A stretch of DNA of 64,000 nt from Antilocapra americana (GCA_007570785.1 ML661885.1:32909942-32973941), one strand, 5' to 3'. Positions 45,876 to 58,695 are shown, counted from the first letter of the stretch. The notes: generated by a model from the sequence alone, not told the origin. Numbers and translations: made by a program.

Positions 45876-47473
45876 GAGTTTGTGGGTTTGGACTTTCAAA
45901 GTGAATCAGACCTTTTGGCATTTACATTTTCTATGTGGTGGACAAAATGAAAATTTCTATTTGAAAAGGGGGAAAGAACATAGTCTAAATGACTTCAAAG
46001 TCATGAACATCAAATAGTTCTTACCAAAAAACAGTACAATCACTGAAGTGTATCTGAATCAAAAAATACACGGATTTGACAGCAATCTGATTCACAACAT
46101 ACCAAGAGCCATTTCGTGGTTATTATGGTTCCAAGTTAAATAGAAAACTCTTTCTTGCCTTCTTCTTCCCATTAATTAATTCCTGATTGGGCATTCCTGC
46201 TCTTCCAAGGGCATGTCAGGGAACACACTTTGAGGCGCTTCATCATTCAGGAAATGATGTTGGCAAGACAGAAAGGTTTGGCAGGGTAGGTGGCTTTGGG
46301 GCAGGCCTGGCCAGCACTGTCTCACCTCATACGGCCCAAATCATCAGCAGCAACAACTACAGGCACTTTTAGTCTGAATGTTTTACACTGGGTGTTTTTC
46401 CCATGTCCTTCAAAGTCTGTGAATGTAGAGATGGGCAAGTAATTGTGCCTACAACTTGGTAGTATGGGCAGCTAAGATCAAAGCAAGGGAAATTGTACAA
46501 ATTGTCCACTTGAATACTAAAGAAGCAAAGAAAGCCAAGCCAACTCAACCAAGTATTGCTTCTTTTTCTTTGAATTCCTTATATTTCTGATCCAAAATTT
46601 TATATTATAAATGGCTGGTTAGCAAAGCAGCAGAAGTGGCACACAGTCAAGATTTTGAGATTGCTACCAGAAAACTTGACTTAAAAAAAGAGAAGACCTA
46701 GACATTTTAATTTTGCTGCCAATGAAGAGAATAAACTGGCATAATTCAAATAATCACATTAGGCAAATCTAAGTTGTAATGATTTACAGAGGAACACTTA
46801 GTTAGAAAATAGTATCAGCTTGAAAAAGAAATGAACTAGACCTAAGACACAGCTGAAGCATGAAAAACTCACAGAACACATTTCTTATCTAAAAAATGAG
46901 AGAGTTGACAACCTTCTCCACTGTGCCTTCCCATTCTAACATTCCATGACCCTATTTTATGTTAAATGGATGCATGGAACTAGACAGATCACTTATCTTG
47001 GGTAGGGGCATTAAGTAATGAATCATAGATAGCATCCACCAATTCTTAGGCAATTCTTGTTAGACTTATCTCTAATCTTGTAGAACATTTCGAAGCCCAA
47101 TGCTGAAAGTGTGATAAACTGTTAGAGCTTGACCTAGCTCTAATATTGGTAGCTATGTAAAAACTGGCAAGCCAACTTAGTTTCATCTCCTTATCTGGAA
47201 ATGAGACTAATCTTATACTTCTAATATTTGATTACCAAATATTCACTAATCATAACACTTGTGACCCTTTATACAATTTTTATATATTATTTAACATTCC
47301 TTGAGCTAGAATAATGTTAACTAGGTCCAGTATCTTTAATATCCATAAACTATGAAATATGGATACTATCTTTAATCTCATTTTCTTTAACATAGAAATA
47401 GTATGGACTTAAAAATCCAAGATTCAGTGCCCAAGAAATAATATCTATCAGTCATGAACAAATATTTGAAGAT
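45876..47473. other. Non-coding stretch, nothing recognised
   Basis: The frame 46187-46372 (61 codons) has no domain. No repeat is assigned with confidence. Confidence 0.4.
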
Positions 47474-48743
47474 GTTATTCTTCAGTCGCTAAGTCATGTC
47501 CAGCTCTTTGCGACCCCATGAACTACAGCATTTCAGGCTTCCCTGCCCTTCACTATTTCCCAGAGTTTGCTCAACTTATGTCTATTGAGTCAGTGATGTC
47601 ATCCAATCATCTCATCCTCTGCCGCCCCCTTCTTCTTTTACCTGCAATCTTTCCCAGCATCAAGGTCTTTTCCAATGAGTCAGTTCTTCACATCAGGTGG
47701 CCAAAGTATTGCAGCTTCAGCTTCAGCTCAGTCCTTCCAATGAATAGTCAAGGTTAATTCCTTTAGGGTTGACTGGTTTGATCTCCTTGCAGTCCAAGGG
47801 ACTCTCAAGAGTCTTCTCCAACATCACAGTTCAAAAGCACCAATTCTTCGGTGCTCAGCTTTCTTTATGGTCCAACTCTCACATCCATACATGACTACTG
47901 GAAAAACCATAGCTTTGACTAGACTGACCTTTATCAGCAAGGTGCCTATCTCTACTTTTTGATATGCTATCTAGGTTTGGCATAGCTTTTCTTCCAAAGA
48001 GCAAGTTTCTTTTAATTTCATGGCTGCAGTCAACATCTGCAGTGATTTTGGAGCCCAAGAATATAAAGTCTGTCACTGTTTCCATTGTTTTCCCATTTAT
48101 TTGCCATGAAGTGATGAGAGTAGATGCTATATTCGTTTTTTGAATGTTGAGTTTTAAGCTAGCTTTTTCACTCTTCTCTTTCACCTTCATCAAGAGGCTT
48201 TTTAGTTCCTCTTCACTTTCCCCCATTAAAGTGGCATCATCTGCATGTCTGAGGTTGTTGATATTTCTCCCAGCAATCTTGATTCCAGTATGTGCTTCAT
48301 CCATCCCAGCATTTCAAATGATGTACTCTCCATAAAAGTGAAATAAGAAAGGTGACAATATACAGCCTTGATGTATTCCTTTCCCAATTTTGAACTAGTC
48401 CATTGTTCCATGTCCAGTTCTAACTGTTGCTTCTTGTCCTTCATACAGGTTTCTCAGGAGGCAGGTAAGGTGGTCTGGTATTCCCATCTCATTAAGAATA
48501 TTCCATAGTTTCTTGTGATCCACATAGTCAAAGACTTTAGCATAGTCAATGAAGCAGAAGTAGATGTTTTCCTGGAATTTCCTTGCTTTTTCTATGATCT
48601 ACCATATGTTGGCAATTTGATCTCTAGTTCTCTCAAATTTTATCAATTTGCCTTTTCTAGATCCAGCTGTACTTTTGTAAGTTCTCTGTACTACTGAGAA
48701 CTTATTGGTTCATGTACTACTGAAGACTAGCTTGAAGGATTTT

Positions 48744-48919
48744 TTTTTTTTGCTTTCAAATAATATTTTATTTTATTTTTTTCCCTCCCTTTTATTGTTT
48801 TTGTCATACAATGCCATGATATCACCATGGGTTTACATATGCTTCCCCTCCAGAAACCCCCCCCCCCCCCCCCCCCCCCCCCGGGGAAATCTCGATGCAC
48901 CAGCCCTGAGAATCAATCC
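48744..48919 (-). mobile_element. L1 3'-UTR fragment inserted in BovB
   Basis: Poly-T at the left, then 'gatatcaccatgggtttaca' and 'aatctcgatgcaccagccc'. The exact duplication 'tgaaggatttt' lies at 48733-48743 and 48920-48930. It shares a 3'-UTR variant with 6249-6516, and its C/T-rich segment has become a 26-base C run. Confidence 0.93.
48857..48882. repeat. 26-base poly-C run
   Basis: An uninterrupted homopolymer of C sits where related L1 copies have a CCCTCC-type pyrimidine stretch. The minus strand is therefore poly-G. It may reflect true expansion or a sequencing/assembly artefact. Confidence 0.9.
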
Positions 48920-49165
48920 TGAAGGATTTTGAGCACAATCTTGCTGGCATGTGAAATGAGTGCAACTGTACAGTAATTTAAACATTCTTTGGCATTGCCT
49001 TTCTTTCGCATTGAAATGAAAACTGATCTTATCAAGTCCTGTGGTCACTGCTGAATTTTCCAAATTTGCTGGCATAATGAGTGCAGCACTTTAGCAGCAG
49101 CATCTTTTAGGATTTGAAATAGCTCAGTTGGAAATGCATCACCTCCACTAGCTTTGTTCATGGTA

Positions 49166-50149
49166 AATGCCTTTCTGGTAACAGATAATAGAAAATGTTG
49201 GTCACACAGGTTACTTGGTATCACTAATTAATTAGAAGAGAGAAGAAGAGACTAAAGATGTCACCAAGGAAGAGTGAAACTGGGCAACAACATACACAAG
49301 GACCCTATTGTAGCCAAATTCTGCCATCAATTCTTATTTGAGTATTGAATCTCATTCCAACAAGATTATCTATTCATTTGAACCATCAGTATGTTTCCTA
49401 TGAACCAAGATGCATTTTAGTAACCTGGAAAACAAACATCCCTTGGCTCTATAATCTGAAATATTAACTATAATTTACTAGTGACTGAACAGTCACTATG
49501 TTCCAGAGGTCAGAACCACTTTGTATTCCCAGATATTCTACATACTTGTTTATACCCTTTTGGATTCCCTAAACTAGGAAATTTAGTGATCCTGTGTTCT
49601 TAATGTTCTCTCTCAGGTATTAAATTTATGTAAAGCCCTAGGTCTTTGGAAATGAAAGATTTCACTAACCACAGATACATATATGCTACTTTAATCCACC
49701 GATTTCAGATGACTTTCCATGTGACCAAAATCTCATTCCCTTCATATTTAAATGAAAATACTCTATAACTTATGTTCTTCAAAGAATTCTGAAAATTGAG
49801 GCAAATATTGACTAGTCTGGACAATAATTGGTTCAAGGACTAAGTAATTTTATATAACATTCATGTATATTGTAATGTAATTTAAAGATGGGGTTGGGTT
49901 TTTCACATTTTATCTAGCCTTTTTTATCCTCCAACCATCATCCATCCAAATACTACAAATACTACACACTGCTATCTTTGAAAGCCTGCAGAGTGAATAA
50001 GTAAGCTGTCACTTTATTTCCATTTCATTTACAGTGAAAACATTTTGTGTTGGACTTTCCTCAGTTCAAACCCTTTCATGTCAACCCATACTTCTCAGAG
50101 GAGAAGCCAAAATCTTCTTTAAACCTCCTTCCCATTTACATTCTCTACT
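49166..50149. other. Non-coding stretch, nothing recognised
   Basis: No gene or confident repeat. Confidence 0.4.
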
Positions 50150-50545
50150 TTTTTGTTGTCTACTCTCAGAGACCACTCCATTCCAACTATACCAGTCATG
50201 CTTCCACTTCAAGACCTTTGCAATTGCTGTTCCCTCATACTGGAAGCTTTCCTTCTAGGGTATTCCAGTGACTATTCCCTGTTTCCTTGCCTCCTTTAAG
50301 TTTCACTCAAATATCACCTTCTTAACAAGGCCTTTTCTCTACATTCTTCCTAAAAATTTCAACTCTAGCCTTACTTTTCCTTCTTTACATGTATCATTAC
50401 CTGATTGATATACAAGATATTTTATTTATTTATTTTTTATAGAATGTGCCCCCCAATAGAATGTAAAATTTATGAAGACATGGATTTGTATTTTTATTTT
50501 TTAAAAAATCTTACCTGGCCATTTAATAAATATGTATTAAATGAA
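50150..50545 (+). mobile_element. L2 LINE 3' end
   Basis: 'gacctttgcaattgctgttc', 'cactcaaatatcaccttctt', 'caaggccttttctctacatt' and 'taataaatatgtattaaatg' follow L2 closely. Confidence 0.8.
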
Positions 50546-52015
50546 CAGATGCATTACTGAAAATTAATAATTATAGTCTAAAAATACCTACAAACTGGTG
50601 CTGATTAGGTGATATAACTGTCTTTGTCTTCCTATATCTTGAAGTAGAATTTCCTTAGTGCTCCTTTCTGATATCAGCCTCAAGCTTTCTCTTCATCTAA
50701 ATCCATGTTTGTACTACTTGGATAATCATCATTAGAATCAACTTGGATCTATGATGAAAATGAAGATTCCTGACCCTTAGTTCACTTAAAATCTCTGTGC
50801 CAAGAAGGAGACTTTTGCAACCTGAATTTTTAATAACCTTTCCAGGTGATAATAATTCAGTCTTACATGTGAGCTCCATTGACAGAAATATTTTGTGGCC
50901 CATTAATTTCTTAATGTCTTTCTTCTGCTGTACTAAGGTATACATATCCATGTATATCTAATCTATATCTAACCACAGACCATATTTATGTGATTCTCCT
51001 TAAACTGTGCTCGGTACAGGGACATAGTTACTTAACAAATTATATGATGGCTTTTGATGAAGAGGATGAAAAGAATGGTAAGGAACATTACAATAAAATG
51101 TGTTTTGAACCTAAAACAATTCCTTTTACTAAGCAGGATTTGGGGACTAATCTAATTTAAAGTGTGTTTTTGAGTATGATAAAGGCATTTTTTTCTTTTC
51201 ACAAGTCATGTGATGTCGAAAATTTTGAACAGTTTAAGTTGAACAAGTTAACTGCTTCTCTTACAAAGTAACTATTCAAATAAACTCTGCAGTTAACATT
51301 CAGAAATCAAATAAATATTACAAATAGACCTTACATCACTAAGTCCATTAAAATCTATTGAGAAATATCAGCATTGCATACTTGCATTCTCAAGAACATT
51401 CATCTATATAGCTATTTGCCTTCAATGATGAAGCAAAGTAGAAAAATACAGACTTCTCAAACAACTTTATAAAACTTGGCTGTGACCTGAACTGAGATTT
51501 TTTACAATGAGTGCGAGATTTTACAAGGCAAGAGGGAAATAAAACTTGTTTGTTTGTTTATCTAACCAGCACACACATTTTTCAAATAATTTGAGTTTGG
51601 CATCACCCATAATGCTCCTGGCCAAACCTTTTTCCCCTTAATTTTTATAACCAAAGAAATTTTCAGGGAGATTTAATCCACATGTTTCTGATTCATTCCA
51701 TATCCAGAAATGTTTCAGTAAAGTAATTTTGATTTCAAGAACTTTGGAAAAAAATTCTCTTATCAGCAATTCCTAAAACTACAGGTAAGTCAGTGTAAAT
51801 AATAGGGAAGCTTCAGTGGGTTGATTCAGACATAGAAAAAATCACCCAAATGCAATTGGACAAATAATCCTAAGGAGCCAAAAGTTTTCTTTGAGATTCT
51901 GGGAAGCTAAATAGCCTGTTTTGACTTCAAATTCCCAGTGTGGTCAAATCAGAATTAGTTTAACAGCAGGAGTGGTTCCATGTGCATAGAAACTCTACTA
52001 CAGAAGGTTGGGTAT
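50546..52015. other. Non-coding stretch, nothing recognised
   Basis: No gene or confident repeat. A (GTTT)n run is at 51547-51558. Confidence 0.4.
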
Positions 52016-52135
52016 TCAATATTTATTGGGTACATAAAGTGTGCCAAGTACTATAGCTGTAGGAAAGTGATGAATAAGACATAGTGTTGATCTTAAAGAA
52101 CTTCCAGTTCAGTAGGTGAGGATAAGACCCAAAAG
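52016..52135 (-). mobile_element. L2-like 3' end, antisense
   Basis: 'caatatttattgggtacata', 'gtgtgccaagtactatagc' and 'cttaaagaacttccagttc' follow the antisense of L2-type termini. Confidence 0.5.
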
Positions 52136-52371
52136 ATAAGAGTAATATTCTATCTTAAAACTTTTAGACTGTCTAGTTCCCTATGTAGAACACATCAGCA
52201 AACTCGCTCAAATCCTAAAGCACATAAACAGAAACATAGGATCATAAAGCTAAAAATCAGAAACTAATATCTTACTCCATTCAATTTAGCTAAAATTCAT
52301 CTTGTGTCCCATACAGATGAAACACATTTTAAGAAAGGTATTCTGAGCCAAAGTGGTGGAGAAAATAATCT

Positions 52372-52437
52372 AGAAAGAAAAAAAAAAAGAAATGAAAGAA
52401 AGAGGGAGGGACAAAGGGAGGGATGGAAGAAGGAAGA
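52372..52437 (+). repeat. Homopurine (A/G) tract
   Basis: About 66 bp almost wholly A and G (GAAA and GGGA motifs). It has triplex (H-DNA) potential. The opposing minus-strand frame rich in F, S and L is a product of this composition. Confidence 0.85.
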
Positions 52438-53164
52438 CAAATTAAAAGGCTCAAATAAAAGGGAGATTAAGGAAAAAATTGTAGGAAAACTGTCTTGACT
52501 GGAATAAAGAGATGCTTGGGGTTGGGAAAGTGTATTTTGAGACAAATCTCGTTACATTTGAGGTAAAGGAATAAACACAAATACTTGTACAAATATGTAT
52601 ACAGTGAGCTTTAACCTAATGAGCTAGAAAAACCACACAAAGGCTTGTTATAAACTCTAAGGCATCACACCATGAATTTGGATATGGGTTTGATTTCACA
52701 TGATAAATACATTAAATAAATAAGTAAATAGATGGATGTCACACTCAGTTTTACACAAAAAATCCATATTTGCATCACCACTGACAGTGCACACTGAGCC
52801 AAATGTCACTGGGCTAGCAACCAGCCCTGGGAAACTCTATCTTATTCAACAAGATTATCACATCTGGCTGTCCTGAAAATCTAAGAATCAGATTAGCATA
52901 TCCAGTAGGCGCTCTTGTTCTGCTGATACTCTCAAATGATGATGAAAAAATGGGAAACTTTTACAGTGTCACTGAACTTATTTGGCTCTAGAATGGACCT
53001 TAGGAATGATCTAGTTCAACTTTCTGCAAGCCAGAAGCTGTTGTAGTCAGATTCTTCCTGCTTAGAGGCAGAGTCAGGACTTGAACACAGACGCCCACCA
53101 GCTCAACACCCTTCCTCAAAAAAATCCTGATATCCATTATGAGGATTCTATCAACACATCTAGG
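52438..53164. other. Non-coding stretch, nothing recognised
   Basis: No gene or confident repeat. Confidence 0.4.
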
Positions 53165-53350
53165 AGGAGGCATAGCACAGTGAAAAGAACAGTAGTGTGG
53201 AGTTCAAACACCTGATTTAAATTCTGCTACTGTCTATGAGATATTGAGCAAGTAAGTTATTTTCTGTTAGTATTCTCTTCTAAGAATGGGTTTTCATGTG
53301 TAAGAATGTGCTTTCATCCCAAGCACAAAATATATAGCAGGCACTGTTCT
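53165..53350 (+). mobile_element. MIR SINE
   Basis: 'gaggcatagcacagtgaaaa', 'gagttcaaacacctgattta' and 'gagcaagtaagttattttct' follow MIR from its 5' part. Confidence 0.75.
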
Positions 53351-53379
53351 AGAAGTTTTCAGAAATATAATACAATAAT

Positions 53380-54260
53380 AATCAAGAGTGACATCATTTG
53401 GCTTCCATGTTAAAGGATTACTCTGGTTGTTCTGTTGGAAATAGATTGCAATTATCCAGTGGGAGATAAGTGTGGCTGGGAGCATGATGGTGATAAAGAA
53501 AAGTGGTTAAATTCTGGATATATTGCTAATGTAAAGCCAAAAGATTTTATGATGAATTAAATATAATGATTCAAGAGACAAAGAGGTTCTTAAATTTGGG
53601 ATCTGATCATCTGGAAAGCTGGAATTATCAACTAGGATAAAGATGGAACTGGAGCCTATTATCCAGAGTGAAGTAAGCCAGAAGGAAAAACAACAATACA
53701 GTACACTAACACATATATATGGAATTTAGAAAGATGGTAACGAGAACCCTGCATGCGAGACAGCAAAAGAAACGCAGATGTGTAGAACAGACTCGTGGAC
53801 TCTGTGGAAGAGGGCAAGGGTGGGATGATATGGGAGAATGGCATTGAAACATGTTAATTATCATATGAGAAATCAATCGTCAGCCCAGGGTTGATGCTGG
53901 GGGCTGGTGCACCAAGATGTCCCAGGGGGAGGGAATTGGGCGGGAGGAGGGAGGGGGGTTCTGGAGGGGGAGCATATGTATACCCATGGCGGATTCATGT
54001 CATTGTATGGCAAAACCAACACAATAAAAAAAAAAAAATAAAAACGTAATTAAAAAAAAAAGAAGTTTCTGGATGAAAGAAGAGTGGGAGCAAGATCTAG
54101 ACATCATTTGTTACACTTAGAAATTAAAATGTCTAAAAAGATATCCAAGAATGGAGATACTGAGTAGAAAATCGGACATACAAATTTAGACTTTCATCTG
54201 GCTAAAGATGTGAATGTGGGAACTGTCAGCAGATAGATGGCAGAATCTATTTGTTTGCTG
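53380..54260. mobile_element. Ancient mammalian repeat, third copy, split by L1
   Basis: 'ggaaatagattgcaattatc', 'ttctggatatattgctaatg' and, right of the L1, 'gatatccaagaatggagat', 'cagcagatagatggcag' follow the same unnamed family as 638-2010. Confidence 0.5.
53642..54061 (+). mobile_element. L1 LINE 3' end (young ruminant type)
   Basis: It starts within the last ORF2 codons ('gatggaactggagcctatta') and has the full 3'-UTR and a two-part A-rich tail (54026-54061). It is very similar to 35760-36198 and 45445-45861. No clear duplication was seen. Confidence 0.94.
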
Positions 54261-54618
54261 AAAGTATGCTATGTAGCATCTCCAGAGGGAGAGAGAAGAC
54301 TTTTAAAACATTTTCTGAGGAGTATAAATGGCCTGATCTTATTCCATCTTGGATTCAAGAATCCTGCTTTAAGCAAGTGAAGGATCCTTCAGTTTTGTAC
54401 TTAATGAAAGATAATAACAAAAAATAATTTTAAATGATGAAAAGCATGTTATATACTGAATATTCTTATATTTTACTACAATGCTGACTCAAATATAGAT
54501 TTCAAAGATAATTTTATATCAGTAAATAATTAGTGGGTTTCTGATATCAGTTTCCAGTTTCTCCTTATAACATTTGTGAAAACCTTTATCTAGTTATGCT
54601 TAAGAAAGTAGGTTATAG
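54261..54618. other. Non-coding stretch, nothing recognised
   Basis: No gene or confident repeat. Confidence 0.4.
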
Positions 54619-55124
<506 letters not shown>

Positions 55125-55195
55125 CTTTTCTCCTTGTGTTTTCCAGTTTCTGAAAATTTGCTGGTTTATCTCCCCCAATCTTTTCCCTACTACTA

Positions 55196-55720
55196 TGAGC
55201 GACTTCACTTTATTTTTTTTTCTTTTTTAAATTTTCTTTACTTTATTGTGTTGATTTTGCCATACATTGACATGAATCCGCCATGGGTATACATATGCTC
55301 CCCCTCCAGAAGCCCCCTCCCTCCTCCCTCCTGATTCCCTCTCCCTGGGTCATCCCGGTGCACCAGCCCCAGCATCAAACCTGGGCTGGCGATTGATTTC
55401 ATATATGATAATTAACATGTTTCAATGCCATTCTCCCATAACATCCCTCCCTTGCCCTCTTCCACAGATTCCACGAGACTGTTCTATACATCTGCGTTTC
55501 TTTTGCTGTCTCGCATGCAGGGTTCTCATTACCATCTTTCTAAATTCCATATATATGCACTTTCATTTTCACTTTCATGCATTGGAGAAGGAAATTGCAA
55601 CCCACTCCAGCATTCTTGCCTGGAGAATCCCAGGGACGGGGGAGCCCTGTGGCCTGCCGTCTATGGGGTCGCACAGAGTCGGACACGACTGAAGCGACTG
55701 AGCAGCAGCAGCAGCAGCAT
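55196..55720 (+). mobile_element. Bov-A2 SINE, 5'-truncated, split by L1
   Basis: 16 bp of Bov-A2 linker ('tgagcgacttcacttt') lie left of the L1. The remainder ('cactttcattttcacttt', 'gcattggagaaggaaattgc', 'ctgccgtctatggggtcgc', then a CAG tail) lies right of it. Only the second monomer and linker remain. Confidence 0.88.
55212..55557 (-). mobile_element. L1 3'-UTR fragment inside Bov-A2
   Basis: Antisense, from poly-T to 'gctgtctcgcatgcagggtt' and 'taaattccatatatatg'. A 6-bp duplication 'cacttt' lies at 55206-55211 and 55558-55563. It is a short but complete 3' end of the young L1 type. Confidence 0.92.
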
Positions 55721-56010
55721 GTACTGGAAATTGCCTTGTCATATCATGGCCCTTGCAATTCAGATATGTCTTAGGTTTTGTCTGTGCTTTGGACCCTAGT
55801 TCACTAGTATACCAAGACCCAGGATTACTGAGGAGATTTCTTTCTCTTTAGAGTCCTCTGCAAAATGCTTACAGCCTGCCTGCTGCTAAACCTCTGTTCT
55901 ATATTAGTATAACCTTGGCACTCTTTGGGTGTCCTCTACTTCTTAGCTTTTAATCAGTGATCTGATTACTTCATTTTTTATTTCTTGTCTCCTTCTACAA
56001 AGATTTTAAG
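55721..56010 (+). mobile_element. Unnamed old interspersed repeat, copy 2
   Basis: 'gttcactagtataccaagac' to 'gctgctaaacctctgttcta' is collinear with 42530-42625. See the related entry there. The family is not recognised. Confidence 0.45.
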
Positions 56011-56910
56011 GTTGATTTCAATCATTCATACAATGTGCAAGATTTTCCAGTGGCATGCCATGAATGATTTTCTGGTGTGCAAACATCCTGAACTCTTGGC
56101 CTTCAGGGAAGCCAGGGGTGGTTGGACGACCTAATCCTAGGCTGACTACTTCTCTTTTCTTCAGTATGCCATATAAATATTAGCATTTGCTTTCTGTGTA
56201 TAACCTGATAAAGGTTTAGAAATATAGTACCTTAGAAGTTTCTAGAAAAAACAAGATTCCTTGTGACCAAAGCAAATAAGGACCCAGAGTAAGATTAAAA
56301 ATATATATATTTGTTATAATAGAGGAATCATAATTTTCTCTGTGAAACCTGAGGATAATTTTTCTTGTGTTCTCCTTTATGTAGTGGATAATGCCTTTAA
56401 CAACGTACCTACAGTAAGCACGTGATAAATTTAGTGAAGCACTATTCAATAATAACAGTTTTATAATGACTTCAAACAATATGGTGTTAGTACTCTTCTT
56501 GGTGTTGTTGCTTAATATAAGAGAAAATGTGGCTTATCTTGAATACTTCATGTGCTTTGGGTAATTTTTCATAAATATTATCACAAAGGAATTTTCTTTC
56601 CTGAATAATTGCTGGTCATCAAAAGGTTCAAAGAACATTCCCCAGGGGAAGCATTCAGCACAAATATCATTACATATTTAACAACCAACTAGGTAGAAAG
56701 TAAGGCTAACATTTTTTTTTATGAAAAATCTAACCAAGGTACATATCTGAATAAAGGGCCACTTCACTTGGATGGCCAAGAGGTTACTTACATGCAGTGC
56801 CAACTTACTTACATTTTCCTCTGATAGCAGGCTTGATTTTAAGCTGCAGATGCATGAATGGCCAATCAAACCTCAACCTCTAGATCTATACGGCAACTAA
56901 AAGAATTTTA
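56011..56910. other. Non-coding stretch, nothing recognised
   Basis: Open frames at 56216-56479 and 56678-56869 (minus) have no domain. Confidence 0.4.
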
Positions 56911-57217
56911 TAGGGCTTCTCTGACAGCTCAGTTGGCAAAGAATCCGCTTTCAATGCAGGAGACCCTGGTTCAATTTCTGGGTTGGGAAGATCTCCTGGA
57001 GAAGGGATAGACTATCCACTCCAGTATTCTTGGGCTTCCCTTGTGACTCAATTGGTAAAGAATCTGCCTGCAATGCAGGAAACCTGAGTTTGATCCCTGG
57101 GTTGGGAAGATACACTGAAGAAGGGAAAGGCTAACCACTCCAGTATTCTGGCCTGGAGAATTCCATGGATTGTATAGTCCAAGGGTTCCCAAAGAGTTGG
57201 ACAAAACTGAGTGACCT
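56911..57217 (+). mobile_element. Dimeric Bov-tA SINE
   Basis: Two tRNA-like heads lie in tandem: 'gggcttctctgacagctcag' at 56914 and 'gggcttcccttgtgactcaa' at 57031. Only the second has the full BovB-like end ('gttggacaaaactgagtgac'). The arrangement matches the known two-headed Bov-tA form. Confidence 0.9.
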
Positions 57218-57589
57218 TCACATAAAATTTAACTTGGAAATTTTTAGGTTGGAGTTGCCAATCATCTCCCAGAACAACAGAAAATCAATTCTAATGATTC
57301 ATTATAAAGATGGCTTCTAATTTTGGAAAATACAGTTATATGTATGTACTTTTTGAAATAAATGTTCTGTAACCCAAGGGTAAATAAATGTCTTATTTTG
57401 TGTAGAACTATTGGATATAAATCAAATATCACTTGACATCTCTCAGCTTAGATTATTTATATATCAGAGTACTGATCTTAAACTATTCCTTCTGGCAATA
57501 ACATATAGCAAGACTAACTGAAAAGGGGGCTATTGCTAGGACACAATAATAAAATCCACTCATCAGTAATTAGTCAAAATGACTAGTAC
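57218..57589. other. Non-coding stretch, nothing recognised
   Basis: No gene or confident repeat. Confidence 0.4.
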
Positions 57590-57740
57590 TGATGACAGTT
57601 TACAACGTGCCAAGTTCTTTTCTAATGTCTTTATATATTTTAACTAGTTCCTCACAGCTCTTGAGGTAAGTTACTATCCTCATGATACACATAAGGAAAC
57701 TCAAGTATTGTGAGATTATTTCATTTGCCTAAGGTCACAC

Positions 57741-57950
57741 TGGGCTTCCTATGTGGTAGAGTGGTAAAGGATCTGTCTGCCAATGCAGGAGATGCAAAAG
57801 ACTTGGGTTAGATCCATGGGTTGAGAAGATCCTCTGGAGGAGGAACCCACTCCAGTATTCTTGCCTGGGAAATCCCATGGGCAGAGGGGCCTGGAGGGCT
57901 ATAGTCCATGGGGTTGCAAAAAGTCAGACATGACTGAGCACATCACACAC
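57741..57950 (+). mobile_element. Bov-tA SINE (first of two at one site)
   Basis: Head 'tgggcttcctatgtggtaga', end 'gacatgactgagcacatca'. Duplications 'aaggtcacac' (57731-57740) and 'aaggtcacat' (57951-57960) flank it. Confidence 0.93.
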
Positions 57951-57960
57951 AAGGTCACAT

Positions 57961-58172
57961 CCAGCTTCCCTGGTGCCTCAGACGATAAAGAATTTGACTG
58001 CGATGCAGACCTAGTTCATTCCCTGGGTGAGGAAGATCCCCTGGAGAAGGAAATGACAACCCACTCCAGTATTCTTGCCTAGAGAATTCTGCAGATAGAG
58101 GATCCTGGTGGGCTACAGTCTATGAAGTTACAAAGAGTTGGACATGACTGTGTGGTTAATACTTTCATTTTC
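57961..58172 (+). mobile_element. Bov-tA SINE (second of two at one site)
   Basis: Head 'cagcttccctggtgcctcag', end 'gttggacatgactgtgtgg'. It is flanked by 'aaggtcacat' (57951-57960) and 'aaggccacat' (58173-58182). Confidence 0.93.
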
Positions 58173-58240
58173 AAGGCCACATCACTGAAAAGCACAGGAA
58201 CCGGATTCCAACTAAGGCAGTCCAGTTTTAGAGCTCACAT

Positions 58241-58695
58241 TTTCATTATTCTTTTATGCTTCCTCTCAGTGTAGAGAATTATCTTTCTATTCTCATTATC
58301 AGGAAGTATTTGTCCATCTCAGTTGAGCAGTGTCATATCGTTAACCTACAATTTCAAAGGCATAAAGAGTAGAAAAAAAGAAAGCACTAAAATTTAACAT
58401 CATTGCTACTACCTCTGTAGCCTACTTTTAGGTTTTCTGCAAACTACAGCAGTTTTACAATTCTTTGGATGTTTGTTGTTTTGTTTTGTTTGATAAAGAA
58501 GTTCAACTTCCTAACTGAAATCTAATCTATTTTGTCTTTTTCCTAGAAGAAAATCTGAGTACCAGGGCATTCCTGTATACTTCCATCAAATTTTCTCTGA
58601 ATGGAGAAATTTCAAGTAATTAATGTTTAATCAAATTTCATGCTTAGAATTATGCAAGCTATACTTAAAAAAATTAATTCTGCAAGAAATGTTTT
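58241..58695. other. Non-coding stretch, nothing recognised
   Basis: No gene or confident repeat. Confidence 0.4.

Larger units (their letters stand above)
47474..49165 (-). mobile_element. BovB LINE, 5'-truncated, split by L1
   Basis: Antisense from the 3' end ('cttcagtcgctaagtcatgt') to upstream of the reverse transcriptase ('cacctccactagctttgttc' near 49141). About 1.5 kb remains after removing the L1. A 141-codon frame at 48304-47879 translates the region after RT motif A and includes RHADDATLMGE, where the YADD catalytic tyrosine has become histidine. The piece DYAKVFDYVDHKKLW-like lies near 48560-48500 on the minus strand. It is inactive. Confidence 0.93.
57590..58240 (-). mobile_element. 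MIR SINE carrying two Bov-tA insertions
   Basis: Left part 'caacgtgccaagttctttt', 'ctcatgatacacataagg' and 'catttgcctaaggtcaca'. Right part 'gaaccggattccaactaagg' completes an antisense MIR. Confidence 0.75.
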
